DNA of 64,000 bases from Megamerina dolium. Lineage: Eukaryota > Arthropoda > Insecta > Diptera > Megamerinidae. The translations under genes and the position numbers were made by a program. Location of the stretch: the NCBI GenBank assembly GCA_963854835.1, contig OY978526.1, forward strand, positions 69,784,418 to 69,848,417, given 5' to 3'. The notes under the pieces are model-generated. The model was given only the letters and a program-made list of their open reading frames with translations. It had not been told where the DNA came from and made no database searches. Each line of letters begins with the position of its first letter. Within the stretch, counting starts at the first letter, position 1. Positions 10,971 to 23,939 of the stretch are shown here, piece by piece.

Positions 10971-12893
10971 TTCACTACTTTAAAGTGAAAGTATTAGCTA
11001 TCATCAGGGCCAGAATCTATGTCACATTAAACAGATTGAAGGCGAAAGAATGGGAAAAGTTATCAACGGAAAAATGGAACACCATCACACTCAACGAGAA
11101 GTCAAGAGCTCGAAATTTAGATCGAACTTTAAGGAATTTCATTTGAGGCCTGAATTCGAACATCGTCTCGAACTCTGAAGAGTGTCATGCTTGAACCTCA
11201 ATAAAACGAATGTTGTACAGTTTTCACACAACTGCATGAAAAGAAAGATTGCATCATGTGAGATCAAACTCTGAGAAGTAAATTAAAATGAATACCATAG
11301 AGATCAATTTCTCAAAACCTTTTGCGGTGAAGCTTTCATATATATGAACTTAACGTCTTACTTTCGTAATTCCGAACAAGAAATACAAATCAAGCATTGA
11401 ATACATCATTGCTTCGATTACGATTAAAACTTTTCTGTGTCCAAATCAGTTGTTAGCACAGCTTGGAGTTCGATGAGCAGAGGTTTGAAGTTCACACAGT
11501 TGATTTTCTTTTCAGCTTCCTCAAGCCTATTTCAAGAGGTCTGGTATTTAATAAAACTCTAATACCAATTTTGTGATTTTTCCGTCGGAACAAAGAACAA
11601 ATTTTTATTGCCCTACAGAGGCCCTCCTGTTTGTACCTTCGCAAGGCAGTACCTTTATTCCATAGAATTCACTTCTTTATAAAAGAATCTGCAATTTTAG
11701 CTGTATTATGAAATTATATTCGAATCGAAGAAATTTTATCTAGAATTTGATGAGTTTTTCTAAACATCACGTATGAGATATTGGAATTTTAAAAAATCAG
11801 TCGAAATATTTGATACTTGGATGTAAAGTATCGATTTTTGCCACATTTATCGATTTGTCGATATATGGATATATCGCCATCTCTATTATATGTAAAGTTT
11901 GCCCATTACATATCATCGCAATGCGTAGTATATTACATTATTATCATCATTTGTCTTCATTTAAACCCGTAAAATCAGGCATCAAAATATCCACACTAAA
12001 AACACTAAAAAAAAAAATAGTAATAATCATCATATAAAAACGTATAAAGTGAAAAATCTGAAATTCAAAATAAAACCACAATAACAATGCAAAGATTATG
12101 ATAATAAAAATAAATTTCCACTTGATTACATATTCTGTTGATCGATGCTTGGATGGACAATGCAAATGTGCACAATCGTACATATACGGATCTACACAGC
12201 ATTCCTTCGTTCCTTCATTTATATTATAGTACTTCTTTTTACTTTTTTTTTTTTTTTTTGGTTTTTATTTTTTTTTAGTTTATCGCTTTTGTGACGCTTC
12301 ACTGATCAGGTGTCAGTTGAAGTTTATGTATACCAGTAATGATATTAACAACAGCAACAAGAGTAGTATACCTACACAAATCAAGTCATCCATATTGCTA
12401 TAAAATATGGGTCAAATCCATTTTCCCTCTTAAATGAGTAGGTATGCGAAATTGATTTGTTTTGATTTTAAACTGCTGATACAACCATCTTAAGTACTTT
12501 ATACACGTGGTGGGTTATTTTCTTTCTCCCTTCTTACCTTCTTTCTTCTGGTTTTGAGCGCATATATACCAATATTCAAAAATACACTTAAATTTAATGA
12601 TTACGCATATCTAAGTAAGCGCCTTTTCATGCATATCTTCGTACTATGCTTAATAGGATTTACTTCTGCTGCATTGATATTTATTTGATTTGCCTCTTTA
12701 TAATCGTTTGTATGTACCGCAAAAGAAATTGTATACCAATTGACATATTGGACATGTCGCGTAGGACTTTCAAACAGTATTTCTTAGATATCACTCAACT
12801 TTCTGAATGACGGACAAGTCGTATACCTTTTATATTACAAAGTAAAATTGTATATGGGTTTTGTCAATCATATCCTGTTCAAAAATTTTGTTA
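10971..12893. other. Non-coding AT-rich spacer
   Basis: No gene or clear transposon is seen. It contains poly-T tracts (12243-12260) and short ORFs with biased composition only. Confidence 0.55.
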
Positions 12894-12895
12894 TA

Positions 12896-13436
12896 CAGGG
12901 TGATTTTTGATCAACTTACTTTTTGGCAATATTGTTTTTGGCAGCTCAGCTGTTTTCGTGTAACATGTTACTGTCACGCTTGCATATTATGGGACTTTAT
13001 TATCAAAATTCATGCCCAGTTCATTCATTCATTCATTTTATGGTCAGTTTGGGTGACCTTCTGAGGCGTTTATTCGGAATCTTGTGACTAAATTTCGCAC
13101 CAAATTTAAATTATTGGATATTAAACCACCAACACATATACGCAGAGTGCGGCTGGAGAAAAATATCGCAGCTGTATCCGCCAGTGTTGTCAATGACCGT
13201 GAATTATCGATTTTTTCGTGAGATACCGGCCAATATGTTGAAGAGAGTATGCCAAAATTGAATCCAGCGTATGAACCATTTGAGGCACCGCCACGGTTAA
13301 CATTTATATGAAATCATCTTTAAACATTGAATTATATAGATCGTTCTATCGACTCAAATAAAAATTTTATACAATTCTCCAGATTTTATGTTTTTTTTTT
13401 TTAATCAAATCCAAAGGCACTTTAAAAATCACCCTG
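12896..13436 (+). mobile_element. Deleted DNA transposon of the IS630-Tc1-mariner superfamily
   Basis: Perfect 13-bp inverted termini (CAGGGTGATTTTT and AAAAATCACCCTG) sit directly inside TA dinucleotides (12894-12895, 13437-13438). Forward frames hold two transposase remnants: an RNLVTKFRTKFKLLDIKPP...ASVVNDREL segment (13073-13205) and a C-terminal PANMLKRVCQNWIQRMNHL segment (13230-13285). The catalytic core between them is deleted. It shares architecture with the elements at 26398, 43522 and 45627. Confidence 0.85.
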
Positions 13437-13438
13437 TA

Positions 13439-14834
13439 CCAGACCTGAGTATATAGAATTTAATGGCAAATTCTATCGTTAAGCGATAACCCTGGAAGAA
13501 CTTTCTTTGTCGAATCGACGACGCTTCTTTGTACTTTATGAAGCAAGCAGAATCAATTAAGGATCCCTTTTTTTGTAAAAGAGCAATTCTTAAGACAAAC
13601 CCACAATAAAATGAAATAAAGAAATATGCTGGCCGACGTATCGGAGTAGTCACAATTCAAGTTTCTCTCAGATTTCGTTCTAAACTCAGCAGCTAATCCG
13701 TAAATGTCTGAAAAATGTTTATTTTATTGACAGAAATTTCACTACAGATTCGAATTCATCGACCCAAAATTCATAAAATGTGACTCTCCTATAACAAAAA
13801 GTAGGAGAACTTTGATGACCGACGAATCAGAGTAGTAATGTTCTACAGATTTTGGGTCGCTGAACCCAAATATGTGGTCAAATTTTCGTAACAGATTCGC
13901 CAAAAAAAAAACGTGTGGTTTCCGACGAATTTTGGATATTGGATCCCTGAATTTAAATCTCTAATTAAATTTTCGACATATTCCTCAATTTTCTTTCTAA
14001 CCTCAATAAACTTCCGAAAATAGTCGAAATTGTGGTTGAAAAGAAATCTTAAAATGCGGATTCAACGACTCAAAATTCATAGGATGTTACTAATCTGCTC
14101 CGTCGGTCAACGCTTTGTTTTTGTACGATTGTACCGTTTAATTGGCGTTGTTGGCTCTGAAAAAACTTGTACGGGTTTCTTTTCTTTTTGTTTAATAAGG
14201 GGAAAATAGAAAATATATACATATGTTTAATACTGCTAACTTGCTGATAATTCCTCCGACTTCTTCCATTAAAAAGTTTCAAAAAATACTTTATAACGAA
14301 GCTCAGATATAATTATTTGATAAAGGTTCGACAAATCGGAAACGCCGAACATAAGCAGGTCCCTTCTAATGAAAGAAAAGTATGTTCCAGGTATTAGTCA
14401 TGAAATTTACTGAAGCATATTGCCCGCTGCATCTAGGACAATCAAATTGTCATTGTTTTGATTGAGAACTATAAACAAAAGTCAGCATTTATGACTACAG
14501 TAGCTCTACGCTTTAGCAGAAAGAAATTCAGAGTTCTCTTACAGCCCTGTAATCCTTTAAAATAATCCTTTAGCAGAAACTATTGTTATTTTAACAAATA
14601 GATTAAGCCGTCGAAAGGCAATTATTCCGAGAAGGGACTAATATAGTTAGCACCACCTATTTATCCAAAAGTAAAATTCGAAGAATAAATTTATATAGAA
14701 CTTGATTGTTTGGTGATTACGAGAGAAGTGAGTTTCGTACAAATTATAATGTACCCTCTAGGCTAATACATAGAAATCAAAGAAAATAACAACAAAGAGT
14801 ATAGCAGTATAGTATATAAATACCCTCTTCTCTG
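13439..14834. repeat. Non-coding region with degenerate repeat fragments
   Basis: Related words recur at irregular spacing: CCGACGTATCGGAGTAG (13632), CCGACGAATCAGAGTAG (13821), CCAAAATTCATAAAATGT (13764) and CAAAATTCATAGGATGT (14071). Similar text lies at 18690-18790. This looks like an old interspersed repeat; no ORF is convincing. Confidence 0.4.
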
Positions 14835-15215
14835 GAGCGTCTCCTTCCATTCGCTCGACATGTCCCAGCCAGCGCAGCCGACGGATTTTGATTCACTTGA
14901 CTATTTCAATGACAGCGTACAGCTCATATAGCTCATCGTTGTACCTCATTCGGTATTAAAATAGGTCCGAAGATCCTGCGCAGAAATTTTCTTTTGAAAA
15001 CTCCATGCATCCTCTCATCCATGGTGGAAATTGTCGAGGTGGAAATTGTCGAGTTACAAGAGTTATCCTACGCATGATCTCCAGGCTGACGTCATTACAG
15101 TTGTTGATGCTAGTTCCAAGATAGACGAAGTCCTTCACCACCTCGAAAGTGTACTTCATCAGTCGTTTATATTTTTGAACCGCTGGCATCAACTGATAAT
15201 TCAAAGCACGTTCAT
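14835..15215 (-). mobile_element. RTE-like LINE fragment (RT C-terminal region)
   Basis: Minus-strand translation gives FEVVKDFVYLGTSIN...NDVSLEIMRRITL, the segment following the RT fingers and palm in the same family as 17176-18470 and 40385-41342. A frame break and a short duplication (RQFPPRQFPP, about 15025-15050) follow, then decayed matches to the YGxx-EAW and RWLGHVERME-like end down to about 14840. It is inactive. Confidence 0.8.
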
Positions 15216-15369
15216 CGATGTCGGTCGTAGGTGTGCATAACCGAGTATCGAATAGAGCTCGGCGTTGGGTTGAGCGCAGAACCTATATTACGCCTGATGA
15301 CGTTAGAAAGATAGGATTTCGTACTAAATAAACTTTTCAGGCACTTTTGCTTGACTCAGTATTGTTTGA

Positions 15370-16290
15370 GCACGCGTCAAAAATGGACACCAGTAAAGAG
15401 AAAATACCCCATATTTTACAGTTTTTCGTCGAAAACACAAGCCAGACGGCTGAAAATGTGAATAGTATTTATGGTCCTGATACTGTAACAGCCAATCACG
15501 TCGATTCCGTTCCGGTAATTTTGATGTCAAAGATACACAACGCTCTGAAAGGCCTATTGTCGAAAATATCGATAAAATATTGGAAATCTTTGAGTCTGAC
15601 CGTCATGTAAGCACTGTTTCTATTGTCCTGGTTCTAAACATTGCACAAAAAACCATTTGGAACCATTTAAATAAGGCTGGATACAAAAGAAATCTCGATG
15701 TATGGGTGCCACACGAGTTTACGCAAAAAAACCGTATGGACCACATTTCCATCTGCGAATCGCAACAAAATCGATCCATTTCTGCAGCGGATGGTTACCG
15801 GTGATGAAAAGTGGGTCACTTACGACAACGTTCAGTAAAAACTGTCATGGCCGAATCGCGGTGAGCCGGCACAAACTGTGGCCAAGCCAGGATTGACGGA
15901 AAGTTTTGCTATGTGCTTGGCGGGATTGGCCGGGAATCATCTACTATGAGCTGATCCCCTACAGCCAATCTCCTAATTCGGACCTATACTGTCAACAATT
16001 GGACCGTTTGGAGAAAGCAATCGCCCAGAAGCGGCCAGCTTTGGACAAGAGGAGAGGAATTGTGCTCCATTAGGACAACGCCAGGCCACACACATCGATA
16101 GTGACTCGCCAGAAACTTCGGGAGCTTGGTTGGGAGGTTCTTATGCATCCACCTTATAGTCCGGACCTGGCACCAAGTGATTACTACCTGTTCCTGTTTA
16201 TGGCGAATGACTTTGCTGGTGAAAAATTCGTCTCAAAAGAAAATCGACTGTCCCAGTGTTTTGCCAATAGAGAGGAGGGTTTCTATAATA
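15370..16290 (+). mobile_element. Mariner transposon, frameshifted and 3'-truncated
   Basis: The transposase starts at an ATG at 15383 (MDTSKEKIPHILQFF). It continues with frame changes through IAQKTIWNHLNKAGYKRN (second helix-turn-helix) and WVPHEF. The catalytic motifs follow: VTGDEKW (~15798), LHxDNARPH (~16070, with a stop replacing one residue) and SPDLAPSDYYLF (~16160), a DD34D arrangement. The end breaks off after FANREEGFYN into AT-rich microsatellite sequence, so the right terminus is missing. By eye it belongs to the mellifera/capitata-type mariners. Confidence 0.88.
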
Positions 16291-17170
16291 TTAATAATAT
16301 ATGAACATTAATATATTTACATATGTAGTATACTCTTGTTTTAATAATTAATAAGTCATGCCCTATAATCGATAATTATACTACATACATATGTCATAAA
16401 AACATTAACATATTGATCGCGTGATCATTACATTTATGATACTTTTAATTTGTACGAGTATGTAGTTATGGTTAAATTTAATTTGGTATAACTGCAATTA
16501 ACAACAGACATAAAAATTAACATAAATTTAATGTGAGTTTTATTTTATATTGTTGTAGATAATTGATGATAAATCCATAAAGAAAAAAAAATCAACAGTT
16601 TTATATTATTATTATTATTATGAAATCATAAAAAGCATTGCGTTAATAATAATAATAATAATAATACAATAATTGGTGTTGACGACGATGGCGACGACGA
16701 CGACAACGACGACGAGAACAATGATGATGTTAATAATGATAATAGTGAAATATAACATTTTCATTTGCTCCACTCCCTTTGCTTTCAGCATCATCATAAT
16801 GAAGACATCAAAAAATCCATGAATAATTTGCAACGATGATGACAACGGCGACCATGATGATAAGGAAGAGAGAATAAAGAACAATATATTGTAAATAAGT
16901 AATCATTGCCGTAACAAGAACAACTGCAACAATATTAAGTACAAACCACAAAGGTAACCACAAAATATAATAAATATAAAACAACAACAACTATATGCAT
17001 ATAAGTATTTAGCAGCAAGAACATTAACGATATACAAGTATAAATGGAAGCAAGTACTTATTTATGGACATACGAGTAACATACATATTCCATACTCTTA
17101 TAGTGTCAACTAAATAAGTAGGCTCATAAAGTAGGCTTGCAAAAAAAATTGTTTAATGTGGATTTTTATT
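16291..17170. repeat. Microsatellite-rich non-coding stretch
   Basis: It contains (ATT)n at 16604-16620, (TAA)n at 16644-16667 and a GAC/GAT-rich run at 16681-16716, in otherwise AT-rich DNA. Short ORFs here are artefacts of the simple repeats. Confidence 0.75.
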
Positions 17171-17175
17171 GAATT

Positions 17176-18470
17176 TTATTTATGATAAGTGAGATGAAAA
17201 CCGGAGGCGATGAGCTGCTCACCCGCATGCACCAGCTCATAAGCAGAATATGGTCGGATGAAAGCATGCCTGATGATTGGAGGCTCAGTGTTCTCTGTCC
17301 AGTACATAAAAAAGGAGACCCCACAATTTGCGCCAACTACCGTGGAATAAGTCTCCTGAGTATCGCATACAAGGTTCTATCGAGCGTACTGTGTGAAAGG
17401 TTGAAGCCTATGCTCAGCAACCTGATTGGACCGTATCAGTGTGGCTTCAGACCTGGTAAATCCACCATCGACCAGATTTTCACACTGCGCCAAATCCTGG
17501 AAAAGACCCAAGAAAAACAGATCGACACACACCACCTATTTGTTGATTATAAAGCCGTTTTCGACAGTCCGGTAAGGGATTACCTCTATGCAACAATGTC
17601 TGAGTTCGGTATTCCTGCAAAGCTCATTCCACTTTGTGGAATGACACTGTATAACTCCCGTTGTGCAGTGAAAATTGGGAAGGACCTCTCCCCGCCATTT
17701 CATACCAAACGGGGTTTCAGGCAAGATGATTCGTTATCGTGCGACTTCTTCAATCTTATTATGGATAAATTAATACGAGCTGTTGATCTACGACATAATG
17801 GCACTATCTTCAACAAAAGTGTCATGCTATTAGCCTATGGTGGTGATATCGACATAATCGGTATGAACACGCGAGCAGTCAGTGCAGCATTCTCAGAGTT
17901 GGAAAGAGAGTCGCGTCGGATGGGTCTCACGGTGAACGAGGGCAAGACGAAGTATCTAGTGTCAACAAACAAAGAGTCCCGGCGACTTGGACAACACATC
18001 ACTGTTGACAATTACACTTTCGAGATGGTGAAGGACTTCGTCTATCTTGGAACCAGCATCAAGATCGAAAATCACACTCTACAAGTCCCTCATTATTTCT
18101 GTGCTAACGTATCGCTCAGAAGCTTGGACAATTTCCATCACGGATGAGAGGATGCTTGGAGTTTTCGAGAGAAAAGTTTTGCGCAGAATCTTTGGACCTA
18201 TTTAAATAAAAAATTCAGCGGCTGCGCTGGCTGGATAATGTCGAGTGAATAAAAGAAGACGCTTCAGTGAAGAGGACATTTAAATCGGCATCCGTTGGCG
18301 GACGCAGAAGAAGAGGAAGCCCAAACCTCCGTTGGAAGGACCATGTTTTGGGTAGCCTGACCACGCTTGAAATATCTAATTAGTTCCACCAAGCGAAGGA
18401 CAGAGAATACTGACGCCGCATTATATGCTCGGCCTAAATCGATCATCAGTTGTAATGGTCACATAAGAAG
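17176..18470 (+). mobile_element. RTE-like LINE with 321-aa RT ORF lacking the catalytic YADD
   Basis: The ORF at 17182-18147 reads the reverse transcriptase domain. It includes the thumb/finger region (WRLSVLCPVHKKGDP, ANYRGISLLS), GPYQCGFRPGKST, the first-Asp segment FVDYKAVFDS (usually KAFD) and the GFRQDDSLSC region (usually RQGD). The expected YADD box reads YGGD (LLAYGGDIDIIG), so a catalytic Asp is lost; the sister copy at 40385 keeps YADD. After 18147 the frame shifts, but the RKVLRRIFGP-like, RWLDNVE-like and GRRRRGSPNLRWKD-like segments remain to about 18440. The endonuclease half is absent. A short GAAGAA tail is seen at 18462-18475. Confidence 0.88.
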
Positions 18471-21100
18471 AAGATGTATGGTTAAAATCCGTCCACTGCC
18501 ACGACCACAATACACACATTTTCATTTGTTAAATAGAAGCAATACTTTTCTGAGTTGTAGCACTAATCTTTTTGGTGTATATACGGGCAGAACTAGCCCT
18601 CTGGCACCTTTCAATATATATACTTCCTTTCTGTTCATAACACAGAAGCACAATATCATCTAACGAGTATACCCGGCAGACTAGAGTTGTCAAATTTTAT
18701 GAATTTTGGGTTTTTGAACGCGAGTCCAAGGTCGAATTGTCGGAACCACCCTGCTATTTCTTTCTAACCTTCTTTATTTCTGTTTTCTTTTTTTTTGTTT
18801 TTGCAACATTTTTTGGATTCGAATTCCAGGATTTAAGTACGTAAATCAGTATTTGTTATATTATCTTTATTTGAAGACCTTTTGCAATCAGATTTATATC
18901 CTCTTGGCTGGCTTATGGTTCAAATATGTTAGTAAAACTGCTTTCGAAAAAGCAGACACTACATCTCGAAAAGTGAAAGTGGTTTCCAACAATCTTAAAA
19001 TAGAATATTGGAGATAGAATAGTGGAATAGTGGCAGATTCGAATTCAATGCATCAAATTATCTTAGAAACTCTTTATAAATATAATAAAGACATAAAAAT
19101 ATATATCATCCTAGTGAGCAAGACAAAGAGGGAAAATACCAAGCACGATACTACATAGTAGTAGTAGTAGTAGCACTTCAACTACAATAACACAATAAGG
19201 AAAAAAAAAAAAATGAAAACAAAATAAAAGTGGATGATTTCATCGAAAAGTCACGTGATGAATATTTAAATAATACGCTTTAACCCGCACTGCGCGAATA
19301 TAATTTATTATGTGTAAGCTTCATCTACCTAAACTCACACACACACACTCACATATTTATGCATTAATAAACGCACGACAAATAATATTTTTACAGCATA
19401 CTTCATACGTGTAGGCACATACTCGTATGCATCCATAGATGAGTGCGACTATATTGCTTCCTCATTTGTTGTTGCTCATAATTGATCGACACTGTTGCAT
19501 GTTGTTATTGCTATTGCAGTGTATTGGCGTTGTTGTTGAAAATTGATTAATTATGGCAATTCTTAAGGCTGTCGAATATGAAGGAGAAGAAGACACCAAA
19601 AGGAAATAAAATAAAAAAAATAGCGAATAAGCGAACTAAAATGAAAACAACAGAAATGTTGGAAGCATTTTTTCATTGTTGTCGTTATTGCTGCAGATGC
19701 CTTTGGCTGCTACTCATACAATATGTGAATAGTTATGTATATTATTTCATACTCATACTCATTTGCCAACGCCAGCCACACTTAAAGGACATTCATTGTG
19801 CATATACGAATATGTAGCTTATACATAGCAACAAATGTATATACAATTATGTACCACAATAATTTTGCATTGAAAAAAACGTGTTGCCAATAAATTATAT
19901 ACATACTTATGCGTTAAAACATAATTTCATTGTTGTTTTGCCGTTGTTGTTTGTTGCTTGTTGTTTTGCTTTTTTATTGGTCTTTAGTTCACACGCACAA
20001 GACTTGATGATTGCTGCATCTCCATACTGCCGTTGGTGATGTAGGTGAGTACGAATGTAGTTAAAAGTGCGTGTGTATGTATGTAATACATATGAAGATA
20101 ACTGTGCCATATTACATTGTGGCTGTAATGGATTTCACATTTTGGGTAAAAAAAAAAACAAAAGCAGAATATGAGACAGCAATGAGCAGCAGATAAAAAA
20201 AGGCAAAAAAAAAACCATAATAATGACAATATGTAAATATGTACATAAATAAAAATTAAATCTCCTTGTTACTCATGCTGATATTGGTGGTGGTGACTCT
20301 CTTTGAGTGCTTTAAAAGAAATTGAATATACAAACGGGGGAGGGTGGATGGTTGGTTTGGGTTTCGATCGGTTTCTTTCATATAAATTCAAGAGCGACAA
20401 ATTCAGTAACAAGCAGAAATCGATGTTCAGTAAAATAGTCGTATTGTTCCTTTTGAAGAATGACCTTTTGCCATTTATCAATCGGTAAGTGTCATAATAC
20501 CGCATTCATTAAAGATTTTGTCGAAGAAAATTGTCAAAGAAGTGGTCCAGGTAAAATTTTATGGTGTCTTCTATTAGAAACAATTTATCGTTGAATGAAT
20601 TTCCTAACGACCGTAATCACTGGAAATCAAAAACGGCCCAGTTCTGGTGAGACAACTAAATTGTATCGCAATTCATATTTTTTGTGAGCTTTCATTAAGA
20701 AAAAAATATCCTCTAACACTGCACCAAATTATCCCAAGAAATCGATATAATAATTCCATGCGTAGTTGGTTAATTTATCTTAGGAGTTTCTGAGAATATA
20801 TCTGTGACACCATGTACAAATTAAATGAATAACAGCTGCTGTACAGTCTTAACCAGAGATGTCATTTAAATGGATTCGATACGCCTGTTAGGCTATCGGG
20901 AAATATAAATTGTGCCTTACCATTGAAAATACACATACCTCGCTACATAGTCGCTCTTTATGTGGCACTCTTTCGTGTACAGCGGTTATACATATGTCAT
21001 ATGACGTCACTTGCGGTTTTCGTACAATGTAATGTCACCAATTTCGATCAATGAGCAAAAAAAATATATATGTCATAAATATATACTGCTTATTCGGATT
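18471..21100. other. Non-coding AT-rich spacer with microsatellites
   Basis: It contains (TAG)n at 19157-19173, poly-A and poly-T runs and TTG-rich segments (19920-19970). The part at 18690-19060 resembles the degenerate repeat at 13440-14080. No gene is recognised. Confidence 0.55.
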
Positions 21101-22720
21101 GGGAATGGCTGGCTCACATTTGTTATTAAGGGATATATACTCGTAGCGACATTATTGAGCGAATCATAGCAGAAAGCTGCATACATGAAATGGGAGCAAT
21201 AGATCGCCCCATTTTTGCTAAATGTTTCCGTACTACAATATAAATCTAACTTCTACATATGACTGTCCTTGATTCAAGAGAAAATAAATTATGATGCTTT
21301 CAAATTTTAGAAAATTCAGTAATTATGCATGGGAGCTATTTGAAATAGTAGGCATTATTCGTCCATTTATCACCATGTTATTACCCATTACAATATGAAT
21401 TTACTACGGTGATATTAGTTACTAGCGTAACCCTGCCTGTGTGTCCAGCGAGGTGGAAAATTGCAACAAAGAAAGGCTAAAATGGATAGGGAACCGAGAC
21501 GGGGATGGACAGCAAGCCTGATCCCAAATATTAGCACGTGGATAGATAGAAAATTCAGCAATGTGAATTACTATCTAACGCAATTTCTCTCTGGCCACGT
21601 ATACTTCCGGAAATACTTTAACAGAATAGGTAAATCGGAAGATCCAGGGTGCATTTTCAGGTTGACGCCGATGCAGAAGACGCAAAGCGAGCGCGAAATA
21701 TTAAGAAGACAAATTGGTCCTATAACGGTGAAGACAATCGTTGAGAAAATGGTCAGTAATAATGAAAAATGGAACGCCACCGCAAAATTTGTGGAACAGG
21801 TTCTCAGGAAAAAGAAGCGGGACCTAGACGCAGTGACGGCGCTAGTGATGGTCAGTGAGAACATTGTGTAACCTCTTCACCGAAAAAAAAAAATTATTTA
21901 TTTATTAAATATAATTGTCTTGGATGACAGATTTAGTAAATTACGGCGGGTAAAATCGTATACAATTTCAATGACTTTGTATGAGAACTTTTTGAAAAAG
22001 TGGGCGCGGCTTACTCATTTCTTGCAACATTTTTACTCAGTGCTATTATTATTATATATTTTCGGGATTAGCCGAATCAGACCACATATATGGGTCCCTT
22101 CTCGTCCCTCAAATCGTGTGTTAATTATTTATTCAGTGTACTCAATGCTATATTAATATACTTTGGAAAAATAGCTGTCGTAAATTTCAGATGAGGTAAG
22201 TTATCACGGTTTAAAATTTAAACAATTTCCGAGACTTTGTATGGGACTTATATCAAATAGTGTGCATGGTTTGCTCATTTCTTGGAAACCTATTGTCTTA
22301 TTCACTACAATATTAATTTTCTTATTAAATATAGTTGTCCTAGATGGAATAGGAAATTTAACGGTTACGGTTTAACGGAAGTTTTCCGATTTAACTTTGT
22401 ATTAAATTTCTTGACTTTGTATAGCAGCTATATGGAATAGTAGGTATGGGCTGGCACATTTATAATTATATTATTACTCACTGAAATATTATTTCACATA
22501 ATATATATGGTATTCATATATGGAAGCATAAGTAAGTTATGGCGGCTTGAAGTTTACACAAATTTTGAAACTTTATATGAGAGCTACATAAAATCTTAGA
22601 TGTAGCTCCCCTATTTTTTGTGAAATTATTACATATTTGAAAGTTTATGTATGCACGAAATATGATTGTCCTAGTTGAAAAATTAAATAAGTTTTAATGG
22701 ATGAAAATTTTATAAAATTC
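21100..22720. repeat. Degenerate tandem array split by an R1-like LINE
   Basis: Two paired words recur about 150-260 bp apart. One resembles TTTGTATGGGAGCTATA (near 21330, 21973, 22231, 22410, 22565); the other resembles AATATAGTTGTCCTAGATG (near 21258, 21905, 22333, 22658). An inverted relative sits at about 41500-41600. Units are strongly diverged, with no ORF of their own. Confidence 0.6.
21445..21890 (+). mobile_element. R1-like LINE, C-terminal fragment with poly-A tail
   Basis: The 136-aa frame 21461-21871 reads GWTASLIPNISTWIDRKF, NYYLTQFLSGHVYFRKY, REILRRQIGPITVKTIVEKM and KKKRDLDAV. This is the conserved end of R1-clade elements after the RT. The Cys/His motif expected between them is deleted, replaced by about ten unrelated residues, without breaking the frame. 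A run of A follows the stop at about 21882-21893. It interrupts the tandem array at 21100-22720. Confidence 0.82.
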
Positions 22721-23119
22721 CATGATTAGTTTCTTTGATTGTTCCTTGAGGACGTGATACTTGATGGTTCATCTTCATTTTAAATAGAGTCCGTGTCCTT
22801 CTATCATATTTACCTCGTGTCAAATTTTGTTGAAATATCTCAGCATTTGTTCAAGTTAACTAGTTCAACTAGTTGACAGATAAACATGAAGAAGGCAAGA
22901 CTTATGGTCATCTTTAAATCAAATATAAGGTGCGACAAATATGTATTACGACTCGAACCATATCTCAGCAACCAAGCGCACCATCTATGTGTGATTACAT
23001 GCGTTTTGAAGCATTAACCTTCCTCTACTAACTGTCAAAATTTCATGGCATTTAGTTGACATTTAATGTTTATTGACATTCATTTTACAAAACACGTGTT
23101 AGTTTGATGTTGAAATTTT

Positions 23120-23875
23120 AACATGGAGCATAGAGCGGTCATTAAATTCCATCAACAGAAAAACTATCCGACTCATTCTTCACGAGGATTTGGGCAAAAC
23201 AAAGGTCTGCGCGAGATTTGTTTCACACACATTGACCCAGGATCACAAATTAATGAGAGTCAGTCATTCTGGAGACATGGTTGCAGCTGCAGAAAATGAT
23301 CTAAACTTCCTGAAAATAATTGTTACGGGTGATGAAACATGGTGTTTCCAATACGATCCAGAAACCAAGCGCCAAAGTGCGGAATGTAAATCAAAGAACT
23401 CACCACAAGCCAAAAAAACACGAAAAGTTCCATCAAAAATCAAAACAATGCTCAGCACATTCTTCGACAGCAAAGGAATTATCCACAAAGAATTTGTTCC
23501 AACTGGTCAAACAGTTACTTCCGCATGTTACCACGAAATTTTGAAGCGTTTAATGTCCAGAATCCGTCGTGTTCGATCAGAATACCGCGATCCAAAAACT
23601 TGGTCTCTGTTGCACGATAATGCACCGAGTCACACAGCACTCATTGTTCGTCAATTTTTTGCTCGGAATCAGGTCTGTGTGTTGAATCACCTGTATTCAC
23701 CTGATTTGACACCGTGCGACTTCTCTTTGTTCCCAAAACTGAAATTGAAGTTGAAAGGATGCTTTTTTGATGACATTCAGACCATTCAATGGGCTGCGAC
23801 GAGGGCACTGGAGGCAATTCCGAAAAATGAGCTGAAACACGCGATTACATCACTATCGATGTAACAAGTGTATTG
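23120..23875 (+). mobile_element. Mariner-like transposon with internal deletion
   Basis: A short N-terminal piece (MEHRAVIKF, ~23123) is followed by a deletion of roughly 80 codons. A long open frame of about 224 codons (23190-23864) then contains VTGDETW (first Asp), LLHDNAPSHTA (second Asp) and SPDLTPCDFSLF (third Asp), closing with ALEAIPKNEL. The catalytic triad is preserved, but the DNA-binding half is largely gone, so it cannot act alone. Termini were not matched with confidence. Confidence 0.88.
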
Positions 23876-23939
23876 AATCAGGAGGAGAATATTTCGAATA
23901 AATATACCGAAAAATTAGCAGATATCGTGTTTTAATTGT

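Noticed and set aside
16604..16716. Regular triplet runs considered as a CRISPR-like or regulatory array
   Set aside because: They are plain (ATT)n, (TAA)n and (GAC)n microsatellites without spacer structure.
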